From: DASYUM01 sp036001225 | GTDB taxonomy: Bacteria; Methylomirabilota; Methylomirabilia; Rokubacteriales; DASRDR01 | NCBI GenBank assembly: GCA_036001225.1 | Contig: DASYUM010000294.1 | Span: 1 to 17,015, forward strand | Direction: 5' to 3' | DNA length: 17,015 nucleotides | Part shown: positions 7,664 to 14,566 of the stretch, in pieces | Layout of the letters: every line of letters starts with the position of its first letter | How positions within the stretch are numbered: position 1 is the stretch's first letter | Notes under the pieces: generated by a model | The model's input: the letters and a program-made list of their open reading frames with translations, nothing else | Told to the model about the DNA's origin: nothing | Database searches by the model: none | Translations under genes and position numbers: made by a program

Positions 7664-7692
7664 ATTATTGATGCCGCCCTTCACACTGTCAA
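7664..7692 (-). promoter_or_regulatory. Near-consensus sigma-70 promoter of the sugar-nucleotide operon
   Basis: On the minus strand, TTGACA (7687-7692, a perfect -35) is followed by exactly 17 bp and AATAAT (7664-7669, 5 of 6 to TATAAT). The start point would be near 7657, giving a leader of about 26 bases with AGGAGG (7636-7641) ahead of the ATG at 7631. It lies in the 88-bp gap after the WecA-fusion gene, so the dehydrogenase and later genes can be transcribed independently of that gene. Confidence 0.75.
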
Positions 7693-7719
7693 GGAATCGT
7701 CGTCCACGCCGGCGGCGTC

Positions 7720-9477
7720 TCACTCGATGCGAACCGCCGCGCGCGCCACCCGCACCCGATGGGACGCGCAGATCGTCTCCAGCCGCCGCACGCGCTCGGC
7801 GGAGATCTTCTCCGACGCGACGATGACCTCGCCGACCCGATGGGCGGACAGGAGCTGGTCCACCGCCTCCAGGCTCCCCAGCACCGGCACTTCGTGAATC
7901 CGCGTTCCCGCCTTGGCCGGGTCGTCGTCGATGAAGCCGACCGGATCGCGTTGCAGCGCGCCGTTCTTCCGCAGCTCCCGCAACATCAGCTCTCCGCCAT
8001 CCCCCGCCCCATAGATCAGCACCCGGCGGAAGTCTTTCCGGGCCGGGCGGAGCCACTCGCCCAGCAGGCGGAGCGAAAGCCGGCTGCCCGCCAGCAAGAG
8101 GACGAGCAGGAGCCAGTCGAGCACGAACACCGCCCGCGACAGCCCGGCAAAGCGGGTCGTGAACAGCAGGTAGAGGACGGTGGCGGCCGCGCCCACCGTC
8201 GCGCCCCGGAGGAGGGCGAACAGCTCGGGGAGGCTCGTGTACCGCCAGAGACCGCGGTAGCTGCCGAACAGCGCCAGCGATGAGATCTGCAGCACGATGA
8301 GCGGGGCCACGGTCGCCGCGAAGAGGGGCCGATACTCCTCGAAGGCGTCCTCGAAACGGAGCAGATACGCCGTGTAGTAGGCGGTGACGATGAGCACGAG
8401 ATCGATGCCCACCGTCGCCACGTGTCGTTTGAACGGGAAGTCCGCCACCAGCCGGACCACCGGGCCATCGACCCGGGCTCCATCGGGTCCGAGGAGGTGG
8501 ACCCGGCCGAGGTGGACGCCCAGCAGGAGCAGCCCGACCAGCAGGAGGGCGAGGAAGATCACGGTGTGGTTGAGCCCGTACTCGTAGGACAGGATCGCCA
8601 GCAACCCGGCCAGCACCGAGACCCCGTACAGCAACGCGACCGCCCCGCGCTCGGTGATGCCGAGGCTCACCAGCCGGTGCGAGGTGTGGTCGCGCCCCCC
8701 CCGGGCCACCGGCCGGCCGGTCAGGAGACGGGTCACCGTCACGAAGGTGGTGTCGAAGATCGGGATGAGCATCAAGAGCACCGGCACCACGAGCACGGCG
8801 GCGATGCCGCGGGAATAAGGGTAGTCGCCGGCCAGGCACGCCCCGGCCAGGAAGAAGCCGATGAACAGGCTCCCGGCATCGCCCATGAAAACCTTGGCCG
8901 GCGGAAAGTTCCGGACGAGGAAGCCGGCGGCGGCGCCGGCGAAGCCGGCCATCAGGGCCGCCCCCGCCCGGTCCCCATCCATCAGGAAGAAGGCCAGTCG
9001 GAAGCCAGCCGCGATGAAGGCCATCCCCGCCGCCAGCCCGTCCATGTTGTCGAGCAGGTTGAAGGCGTTGGTGATGCCGACGATCCAGACGAGGGTCAGG
9101 AACAGGTTGACCAGCGGATAGGTGCTGAGCCGGAGGACGAACCCGAGGTCGATCAGCACGGCGGCGAGCACGATCTGGAGGACGAGCTTGGCCGGCGGGC
9201 GCAGCGAGCGGACGTCGTCGAACAGCCCGACCGCTCCCATCGAGAGCGCGATCAGGACGAACGGAGCGAACCGGCCAGCGCCGCGGACGACGAAGAGGGG
9301 GGCGAGCGACCCCCCCATGATGGCGAGGCCGCCGAGGAGCGGAATCGGCCGCCGGTGCCAGCGGTCCTCCCGCGGCAGGGTCACCAGCCCGGCCCGAGTG
9401 GCCAGGGCCTCGGCGCCGAGCGTTCCCGCCAGCGAGAGGACGAAGGCCGTCAGGAACGCCACCGCCAGTTCGCCCAC
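7720..9477 (-). CDS. WecA/MraY-family sugar-phosphate transferase fused to a CapD/WcaJ-type TM-Rossmann region
   Basis: This membrane protein has two parts (585 residues from the GTG at 9477). Residues 1 to about 325 are a polyprenyl-phosphate HexNAc-1-phosphate transferase, which starts glycan assembly on the lipid carrier at the cytoplasmic membrane face. Its motifs are LFDDVRSL (D87, D88), ITNAFNLLDNMDGLAAG, KVFMGDAGSLFIG, PIFDTT and RDHTSHRL. Residues about 345-475 form four more membrane helices (AYLLRFED, GSYRGLWRYTS). Residues 485-585 form a Rossmann-like region (VLIYGAGDGGELMLRELR, VGFIDDDPAKAG) like the N-terminal half of CapD/FlaA1/PglF epimerases and WcaJ-type transferases. The catalytic second half of those enzymes is missing, since the protein ends just after this domain. 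The frame is open to a GTG at 9495. The start at 9477 was preferred because GAGG lies 6 bases before it, and a strong hairpin sits against the 9495 start. Confidence 0.88.
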   Translation of the reverse strand: MGELAVAFLTAFVLSLAGTLGAEALATRAGLVTLPREDRWHRRPIPLLGGLAIMGGSLAPLFVVRGAGRFAPFVLIALSMGAVGLFDDVRSLRPPAKLVLQIVLAAVLIDLGFVLRLSTYPLVNLFLTLVWIVGITNAFNLLDNMDGLAAGMAFIAAGFRLAFFLMDGDRAGAALMAGFAGAAAGFLVRNFPPAKVFMGDAGSLFIGFFLAGACLAGDYPYSRGIAAVLVVPVLLMLIPIFDTTFVTVTRLLTGRPVARGGRDHTSHRLVSLGITERGAVALLYGVSVLAGLLAILSYEYGLNHTVIFLALLLVGLLLLGVHLGRVHLLGPDGARVDGPVVRLVADFPFKRHVATVGIDLVLIVTAYYTAYLLRFEDAFEEYRPLFAATVAPLIVLQISSLALFGSYRGLWRYTSLPELFALLRGATVGAAATVLYLLFTTRFAGLSRAVFVLDWLLLVLLLAGSRLSLRLLGEWLRPARKDFRRVLIYGAGDGGELMLRELRKNGALQRDPVGFIDDDPAKAGTRIHEVPVLGSLEAVDQLLSAHRVGEVIVASEKISAERVRRLETICASHRVRVARAAVRIE

Positions 9478-9498
9478 GGCCCCCCTCACTGCCACCGT

Positions 9499-9517
9499 CG
9501 GCGCCGATCCGGCGCCG
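9499..9517 (-). promoter_or_regulatory. Perfect hairpin just upstream of the WecA-fusion start
   Basis: CGGCGCCG is repeated on both sides of a 3-base loop, giving an 8-bp stem that ends 4 bases before the GTG at 9495. In mRNA it would hinder ribosomes at that codon. That argues for the start at 9477 or hints at translational control. No terminator-like T-run is present. Confidence 0.35.
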
Positions 9518-9703
9518 CTGTCCCCCGCGGCCCGCGTGACCGGGCGGACGCTGGCAGCGGGGTGATTTTACCTCATCGGCCACCGGCCGGCCGGGGGCGA
9601 CGAACCTGGCGCGCCGGCTTGCAGAAGCTGCACAGAACGTGGGCGGTCCCCGGCCCGCCGCTCTCCGCGACGCGTCTGTCATGGCCGCCGCCCCCGGTCC
9701 GCG

Positions 9704-9720
9704 TTGGCGGGCGGGTTGCA
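9704..9720 (+). promoter_or_regulatory. Sigma-54-like promoter of the BNR protein gene
   Basis: TTGGCGGGCGGGTTGCA has the -24 GG (9706-9707) and -12 GC (9718-9719) exactly 10 bases apart, with TTGGC and TTGCA kept from the consensus YTGGCACG-N4-TTGCW; AC of the first half is replaced by GG. The start point would be near 9731, leaving an 18-base leader that contains GGAGG (9736-9740) before the GTG at 9749. Confidence 0.45.
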
Positions 9721-9748
9721 CTCGCGAAGGGTCACGGAGGACTGCACC

Positions 9749-11857
9749 GTGAGCGAATGCCAGAACGCGGCACTCTCCAGGAGGATGCGGGCGGCCTTGC
9801 GGGCGGCCGCGGTGGGCGGCGCCCTGCTGCTGGTGGGCGCGGTGGCGGGCCGGGCCACGGCCCAGACCCCCGATCTCACCGTCGACGTCTCGCAGACCCC
9901 GGGCAACTCGCGGCAGCCGCACATGGCGCTGGACGCCGCCGGGACCCTTCACGTCGCGTGGGCGGACGACTCGAACGGCGTGTTTCAGATCCTCTACAAG
10001 CGGTCCATCGATCAGGGCCGGACCTTCAGCGCGGCGATCCAGCTCTCGGCGGGGCTGGAGGCGAGTCTCCGGCCCCGCCTGGCCGTCTCGGGAGGCGCAG
10101 TTTACGTGGTCTGGATGCAGGACCCCGATCACGCGCCGGGCTCGAATGCGAAGGAGATCATGTTCGCGCGGTCGCTCGACGGCGGCCAGTCCTTCCGCCT
10201 GCCCGTGAACCTCTCCAACACGCCGGGTCACTCCCAGGAGGCGCGGGTGGCGGTGAACGGCGCCGGCACCGTCTTCGTGGTCTGGGACGAAGGCTGGCCG
10301 ACGCGGCACGTCGCCCTCCGGCGCTCCACCGACGGCGGCGCCAGCTTCGAGGCCGAGCGCACCGTCGCCCCCATCGCCACCCCACCGGGTTGCCCCGCCG
10401 GCGGGGTCGGCAACTGCGACACCATCTACCCGGGCATCGCGGTGGATCGGGTCCAGGGGTCCGTGTACGTCGTCTGGCACGACCGGGTCGGGACCCAGCC
10501 CCAGGTCCTGTTCAGCCGGTCGCTCGACGGCGGCGCCACGTTCTCGACGCCGCTGAACGTCTCGAACGCGCCGATCCACGCCCACTGCGCGTCGATCACG
10601 GTCGGCTTCTCGGGACGCATCCTCGTCGCCTACGAGAGCCGAAAGGACCTGACCGACCACAAGCACAACGCCACCTTCGTCCAGTCCACCGACGGCGGCG
10701 CCAGCTTCAGCGCGCCGGTGAATCTCTCGAACAGTCCGGCCTGGGCGTTCTCCGACTATCCGTGGGCCGTCGAGAGCCCGAGCGGGGTCATCGCGGTCGG
10801 TTGGGAGGACAACAGCGCCGGCGGCGAACTGGACGCGGTGGGGGCCGTCTCGACGGACGGGGGAGCGACGTTCGGGGCGCCCATCAACCTGTCGAACAAC
10901 CCCGAGAGCACCTCGACCGAGGTCGTCACGCTGTTCGGGCCGGACAGCAGCTTCTACGCCATCTGGGAGGACTATCAGAACGGGAGCGCCGAGATCTTCC
11001 TGCGCCGGGCCGGCGGCGGCACGCCACCACCCTCTCCGCCGCCACCCCCGCCGCCGTCGCCACCCCCGCCCCCGCCGCCCCCCGTCACGCTCAGCCCGAC
11101 GATGACGTCGCCCGCAGCCGGCACGACACTCTCGCGCAGCGAGCCGGTGACTCTCGCCTGGACGCCCGTGGATGGCGTCGCCGCCTACGGGGTCGAGTAC
11201 ACCGGGCCCAACCGGCAGTTCGCCAATCCGAACGGTACCACCCTCGATCCCGTCAATGGCTTGGGCGGGGCCGGCGGCGGCTTCGTGGTCGCGGGGACGA
11301 GCTTCACGGTCGTGCTGGGCACCGGCATCCCCGCCGGCACCTACCAGGTCCGCGTGATCGCGATCGGGCCAACCGGGGGTCTCCTCGGCCACTTCAGCGA
11401 CGCGGTGACGGTCACGGTCCCGCCCGTCCCGTCTCCGGACTCCCCGCCTCCGGCACGCCCGACGATCACGTCGCCGCGGAACGGGGGCACGCTGTCGCGG
11501 ACGGGCCAGACCACCTTCGCCTGGACGCCGGTGGCCGGCGCCGCCACCTATGGGTTCGAATACACCGGCCCCAACCGGCAGTTCGCCAATCCGAACGGGG
11601 AGGGACCCGACCCGGTCAACGGCTACGGCGGCGTCGGGGGCGGCTTCCTCGTCAGCGGCACGAGCTTCACGGTCGTGCTGGGATCCGCGGTTCCGGCCGG
11701 CAGCTACCAGGTGCGGGTCATGGCGATCGGGATCATCGGGCAACCCCTGGGCGGCTTCAGCGACGCGGTCACGGTCACGGTACCCGGCGGCGCCTCATCG
11801 ACCCCCTCCCCCCCGGGGCCTCCGCCACACCCGCCGGGGGACGATGACGCAGGTTGA
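9749..11857 (+). CDS. Secreted Asp-box (BNR/sialidase-like propeller) protein with C-terminal repeats
   Basis: This is a predicted exported protein of 702 residues. The GTG at 9749 was chosen because GGAGG lies 8 bases upstream; the frame extends to 9704, and an ATG at 9785 has AGGAGG directly abutting it. A signal peptide follows (MRAALRAAAVGGALLLVGAV, ending near ATAQ). Six Asp-box motifs (S-x-D-x-G-x-[ST]-F; e.g. SLDGGATF, STDGGASF) lie between about 9990 and 10875, a hallmark of sialidase-type beta-propellers. The sialidase RIP motif and catalytic Arg triad were not recognised, so hydrolase activity is not claimed. A proline-rich hinge (about residues 424-445) leads to two 109-residue repeats (450-558 and 571-679) with YTGPNRQFANPNG and GTSFTVVLG, probably immunoglobulin-like or binding domains. 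The tail is Pro/Asp-rich. It is transcribed away from the WecA-fusion gene and converges with the SGNH hydrolase gene. Confidence 0.88.
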   Translation: MSECQNAALSRRMRAALRAAAVGGALLLVGAVAGRATAQTPDLTVDVSQTPGNSRQPHMALDAAGTLHVAWADDSNGVFQILYKRSIDQGRTFSAAIQLSAGLEASLRPRLAVSGGAVYVVWMQDPDHAPGSNAKEIMFARSLDGGQSFRLPVNLSNTPGHSQEARVAVNGAGTVFVVWDEGWPTRHVALRRSTDGGASFEAERTVAPIATPPGCPAGGVGNCDTIYPGIAVDRVQGSVYVVWHDRVGTQPQVLFSRSLDGGATFSTPLNVSNAPIHAHCASITVGFSGRILVAYESRKDLTDHKHNATFVQSTDGGASFSAPVNLSNSPAWAFSDYPWAVESPSGVIAVGWEDNSAGGELDAVGAVSTDGGATFGAPINLSNNPESTSTEVVTLFGPDSSFYAIWEDYQNGSAEIFLRRAGGGTPPPSPPPPPPPSPPPPPPPPVTLSPTMTSPAAGTTLSRSEPVTLAWTPVDGVAAYGVEYTGPNRQFANPNGTTLDPVNGLGGAGGGFVVAGTSFTVVLGTGIPAGTYQVRVIAIGPTGGLLGHFSDAVTVTVPPVPSPDSPPPARPTITSPRNGGTLSRTGQTTFAWTPVAGAATYGFEYTGPNRQFANPNGEGPDPVNGYGGVGGGFLVSGTSFTVVLGSAVPAGSYQVRVMAIGIIGQPLGGFSDAVTVTVPGGASSTPSPPGPPPHPPGDDDAG
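11096..11785 (+). repeat. Tandem 363-bp repeat encoding the two C-terminal domains of the BNR protein
   Basis: Unit 1 (11096-11422) and unit 2 (11459-11785) are each 327 bp, separated by 36 bp coding a Pro-rich linker. The period is exactly 363 bp (121 codons). A 29-bp stretch starting CCCAACCGGC is identical at 11207-11235 and 11570-11598, and the region coding GTSFTVVLG is also nearly identical. This points to internal duplication. Confidence 0.85.
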
Positions 11858-11894
11858 GGGCGGCCCGGCCGGACCGCGGCCCGGCGCCGTCGGC

Positions 11895-11911
11895 GGCGCC
11901 CTCAGGGCGCC
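11895..11911. terminator. Hairpin between the convergent BNR and SGNH genes
   Basis: GGCGCCC and GGGCGCC form a perfect 7-bp stem around a TCA loop. The loop is the complement of the TGA stop codon of the minus-strand SGNH gene. The element lies 37 bp after the plus-strand stop and could act in both directions. There is no T-run, so intrinsic termination is uncertain. Confidence 0.35.
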
Positions 11912-13023
11912 AGCGTGAGCGCGTGCGACGTCGACATGAGGACCGTCGTCCGGTCGCCGGCCGGCGTGAGGATGAAGAACAACAGGTAGGGGCCGGGCGG
12001 GATCCCGGGCGCCCACTGCAGGGTCCAGTAGCCCAGGACCGTCTCCAGCGGGAGCGAGGCCGGGATCTGGACCCGGTAGAGCGGAGCCGCGGCCGCCGGC
12101 ACGTCGGCCAGGCACGTGAGGACGATGTGGGTGAAGGCGTCGGCGATGAACGCGATCGCGTCCTGGTTGGGGCAGCCGAGTCCCGGCCCCGCCGCCGGGG
12201 GTAGGAGCGCTCCGAAGTAGACATCGGCCAGCTGCTCGGGCCCGTCGTCGTCCGCGACCGTCAGGTCCACCTGCAGCGTCTCACCAATCCGGTACGACTC
12301 CTTGTCGAATCGGAGCAGCAACACCTCGGACAGCAGCGTCAGCGCGTCGTTGAGGGCCACATCCACGGCCGGCCGCCAGGCGGCCGCCATCACGTCGTAC
12401 CCGTCCTGCTCCGGGTGCAGGCCGTCCACCCTGAAGAAGAAGGGGTTGTTCAGCGCCGCGAACAGGTCCACGAAGCGGACGCCTTCTTCGGCGGCGACGG
12501 CCGGCAGCTGCGCGTTCACGGCGGCGATGATCGCCCGGGCCTCGTCGGCGTCGTCCCGGAAGTCGGGCGTGATCGAAGCCAGGATGGGGATCACCCCGTG
12601 GAGCTTGGCGACCTGGAGCATCTGCCGCAGGGTCGCCACGATGAAGGCCGGCGAGTGGCCGTTGTTCGCGTCGTTGGTCCCGACCATGATGAGGACGGCG
12701 ATCGGATGGTCGCTGTCGAGGAGGGCGGGCAGGACCCCGAGCGTGTCGCCGACGCCGGCGCCGGGGATCCCCTCGTTCAGGACGGTGACGCCGGGGTGCT
12801 GGGGGGACAGGAGACCCTGCAGCCCCAGGGGGTACGGGCGGGCCGCGATCACGCCCTCGCCGAGCTTGCCGGCCGTGATGCTGTCCCCGACCGCAATTGC
12901 CCGGGTCGCCAGGTTGGCGCCGAGGGCGGGGGGGAGCCAGAACGCCGCGTCGGCCGGCCCGGCCGCGAGGAGCAGACCGGCCAGCGCGACCGCCGGGAGG
13001 GCCCGGGGCAGCGAGGCGCGCAC
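11902..13023 (-). CDS. Secreted SGNH/GDSL-family esterase with C-terminal shared module
   Basis: This is a predicted exported hydrolase of 373 residues that would cleave an ester such as an acyl or acetyl group; the substrate is unknown. A signal peptide covers about 1-26 (PAVALAGLLLAAGPADA). SGNH blocks are visible: VGDS48-ITAG with the nucleophile serine, NEGIPGAG (83-90), GTN117-D (115-118), and D200-GLH203-P for the catalytic Asp/His pair. All four key residues are present. Residues about 234-373 form a beta-rich module (ADVYFGALLP, AFIADAF, LTCL, PLYR) homologous to the C-terminus of the 749-residue protein at 14567-16816. The start is GTG with no clear Shine-Dalgarno sequence, 58 bp after the stop of the 436-residue protein gene, so co-transcription with it is likely. 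It could deacylate a surface polysaccharide, but that is inference from location. Confidence 0.9.
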   Translation of the reverse strand: MRASLPRALPAVALAGLLLAAGPADAAFWLPPALGANLATRAIAVGDSITAGKLGEGVIAARPYPLGLQGLLSPQHPGVTVLNEGIPGAGVGDTLGVLPALLDSDHPIAVLIMVGTNDANNGHSPAFIVATLRQMLQVAKLHGVIPILASITPDFRDDADEARAIIAAVNAQLPAVAAEEGVRFVDLFAALNNPFFFRVDGLHPEQDGYDVMAAAWRPAVDVALNDALTLLSEVLLLRFDKESYRIGETLQVDLTVADDDGPEQLADVYFGALLPPAAGPGLGCPNQDAIAFIADAFTHIVLTCLADVPAAAAPLYRVQIPASLPLETVLGYWTLQWAPGIPPGPYLLFFILTPAGDRTTVLMSTSHALTLAP

Positions 13024-13081
13024 TAGGCCGGTTCCAACGAAATGGCTCTCAGTCCTCGAAGGCGACCCGACGGGCCCCGCA

Positions 13082-14392
13082 CTAGGGCGTGACGACGTCG
13101 CCGGTGTATACGACCTCGAAGTGGCCCCCGCTGATCGTCTTGAGCTGGTCGAGGATCGCGTCGTCCCAGCGGGGATCGGGCGCCCCGGTGATGAACCAGC
13201 TCGTGCCGTTGTCGGCCACGATCATGCCGTAACGCTGGAGCGCCCGCAAGATGACCTGCACGGAAGGGTGGAAGGTGGAGACGTCGAAGCCCGCCTTCAG
13301 CCGGAGCCGGAGTCCCATCGGCGGCAGATCGGGGTCGTCACTGCTGCTGGCCCAGTGGGAGGCCGGGAAGATGTAGCCGCGCCGCGTCTGGGCCACGGTG
13401 AACCGGAGGGCGTGCCGGATCTCGCCCTGCTCCACGACCTCCTCGTAGCGGACGAGCCCGGGAAAGATCGGCAGGCCGGCGGCGTCGGCCGACGTCCACC
13501 CGGCCGGGCGCGTCGCGTTGATCTTGAGGTCCCAGACGGCGCCGGACCCGGCGAGCCACTCACTGCCGGTGAACTCGGCGTCGAACACCTCGTAGAGCAC
13601 GCAAGTGTCGCGGTCGAGGACCAGCACGTGGTGATCGCTGCCGCCCTCGATGGGCGCGTCGGGGGGGATCGGATAGGGACCGGGATCGCTCTCGTCCGCG
13701 TAGTAGAAGCTGATCGGGACCCGGGGCTGGTCGCCGGGTACCGTGGTGAACGGGATGCCGTAGATCGTCCCGAAATCGGGGTGCAGATTCCCGCCGCCGA
13801 TGCGGGCGATGAAGTTGGCCGAGTTGGGATGAACCGGGAACGCCGAGATGTCGGTATTCCAGGCGTTGTCGGGCGGGAAGACGGTGCATTGGCCGGGGAC
13901 GACGCCCGGGCCGTAGGTCAGCGGCTTCACGTCCAGGGCGAGCAGGTCGCCGGGGTCCAGGGCGTTGTTTCCAAGCGCGCCCAGCCGGACCAGCGCGGCG
14001 TAAAAGAGATAGGTGCCGACGGGGATCCCCTGGCTGGGGACGATCGTGGAGAAGAACGCCGGCGCGCTGTGGGCGAATCCGGGAGGGGCCGCCTCCAGCG
14101 GCGTCAGCTCGACGAGGCTGTGGGCGGGCCCGATCAGGGCGCCGGCGGCATCGAAGCGGAAGAAGGTGACGCCATCGGGCAGGAGGATCCCCACGTGGAC
14201 CTCGGCCGCGGTCCCGCCGGCCGGATTGGTCACGTCGAAGCCGAGCGTGAAGGGCTCGCCGCCGTGGACCTGACTCCCGCTCAGCGTGACCTGCGCCGTC
14301 GGCAGCTGGGCGGCGCTCGGCCGCGGCGCCGCCAGAACGGCCAGCCCCAGCGCGACGACGCAACCGCCAAGGATCCGGCTCGGACCCGACAT
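13082..14392 (-). CDS. Secreted protein of an unnamed conserved family with N-terminal shared module
   Basis: This 436-residue protein has a signal peptide (about 1-28, CVVALGLAVLAAPRPSAAQ). Residues 32-158 are a divergent copy of the beta-rich module seen in the two neighbours (GGEPFTLGFDVTNPAGG, VHVGILLPDG, GIPVGTYLFYAALV, DPGDLLAL). Residues about 169-436 form a separate domain with striking motifs: CTVFPPDNAWNTDIS, HPDFGTIYGIPF, YYADESDPGPYPIP, APIEGGSDHHVLVLDRDTC, NATRPAGWTSADAAGLPI, FPGLVRYEEV, PPMGLRLRLKA, QRYGMIVADNG and DPRWDD. I recall such sequences as hypothetical proteins of environmental bacteria but know no assigned function or family name. The many Asp, His and Trp residues suggest an enzyme or ligand-binding domain. 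GGGAGGG lies 4 bases before the ATG, and a sigma-54-like promoter lies about 50 bases upstream. It likely heads a unit with the SGNH gene. Confidence 0.87.
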   Translation of the reverse strand: MSGPSRILGGCVVALGLAVLAAPRPSAAQLPTAQVTLSGSQVHGGEPFTLGFDVTNPAGGTAAEVHVGILLPDGVTFFRFDAAGALIGPAHSLVELTPLEAAPPGFAHSAPAFFSTIVPSQGIPVGTYLFYAALVRLGALGNNALDPGDLLALDVKPLTYGPGVVPGQCTVFPPDNAWNTDISAFPVHPNSANFIARIGGGNLHPDFGTIYGIPFTTVPGDQPRVPISFYYADESDPGPYPIPPDAPIEGGSDHHVLVLDRDTCVLYEVFDAEFTGSEWLAGSGAVWDLKINATRPAGWTSADAAGLPIFPGLVRYEEVVEQGEIRHALRFTVAQTRRGYIFPASHWASSSDDPDLPPMGLRLRLKAGFDVSTFHPSVQVILRALQRYGMIVADNGTSWFITGAPDPRWDDAILDQLKTISGGHFEVVYTGDVVTP

Positions 14393-14407
14393 GACGCCCT
14401 CCCGCGT

Positions 14408-14421
14408 GAGACGACCGTCTC
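14408..14421. promoter_or_regulatory. Inverted repeat in the leader of the 436-residue protein gene
   Basis: GAGACG-AC-CGTCTC is a perfect 6-bp inverted repeat 15 bases before the ATG at 14392, between the predicted sigma-54 start point (near 14429) and the Shine-Dalgarno sequence. It could be an operator or a small leader hairpin. It may also be chance. Confidence 0.3.
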
Positions 14422-14439
14422 GGAAACCCGCATGAGTCG

Positions 14440-14456
14440 AGCAACCGACGTGCCAG
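14440..14456 (-). promoter_or_regulatory. Sigma-54 (RpoN) promoter, near-perfect consensus
   Basis: The minus strand reads CTGGCACGTCGGTTGCT, matching YTGGCACG-N4-TTGCW at every specified position, with the -24 GG and -12 GC separated by exactly 10 bases. The start point would be near 14429, giving a leader of about 37 bases with GGGAGGG before the ATG at 14392. It lies in the 174-bp gap, not in coding sequence. An enhancer-binding activator site would be expected farther upstream and was not identified. Confidence 0.65.
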
Positions 14457-14566
14457 CGCGGGCGCGCGCCAACCCGCCGGAGAAACAGACCGCGGCCGGG
14501 GGCTGCCGGTCGGAGGTGACGAGCCTCGCCACCGGCCGGCGCAAAAATGGTCAGGCCCGGCGCGCG

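Larger units (their letters stand above)
9478..9748. other. Divergent intergenic region between the WecA fusion and the BNR protein gene
   Basis: These 271 bases separate the two divergent genes. They hold a hairpin next to the WecA-fusion start, a sigma-54-like element for the plus-strand gene, and a lone TAAAAT on the minus strand (9565-9570) without a matching -35. No convincing promoter for the minus-strand gene was found. Confidence 0.7.

Noticed and set aside
9565..9570. TAAAAT on the minus strand as a -10 for the WecA-fusion gene
   Set aside because: No -35-like hexamer lies 16-18 bases upstream (the sequence there is CGGCCG-like). A lone hexamer is not enough.
9606..9622. Another sigma-54-like sequence, TGGCGCG then TTGC, in the divergent intergenic region
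   Set aside because: The -24 GG and -12 GC are 11 bases apart instead of the strict 10, and it is about 125 bases from the start codon. The site at 9704-9720 fits much better.
9990..10875. Calling the BNR protein a true sialidase (neuraminidase)
   Set aside because: Six Asp boxes are present, but the R-I-P motif and catalytic Arg/Tyr/Glu set were not recognised. Asp boxes occur in many non-sialidase propellers.
7628..11847. Long overlapping frames on both strands (1371 codons minus at 7628-11743; 1141 codons plus at 8422-11847)
   Set aside because: They cross the promoter region and the genuine WecA-fusion and BNR genes in the wrong frame. The products are Arg/Gly/Pro-rich without motifs.
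14543..14547. T-run on the minus strand after the 749-residue protein gene as an intrinsic terminator
   Set aside because: Five T residues are present, but no convincing stem directly precedes them.
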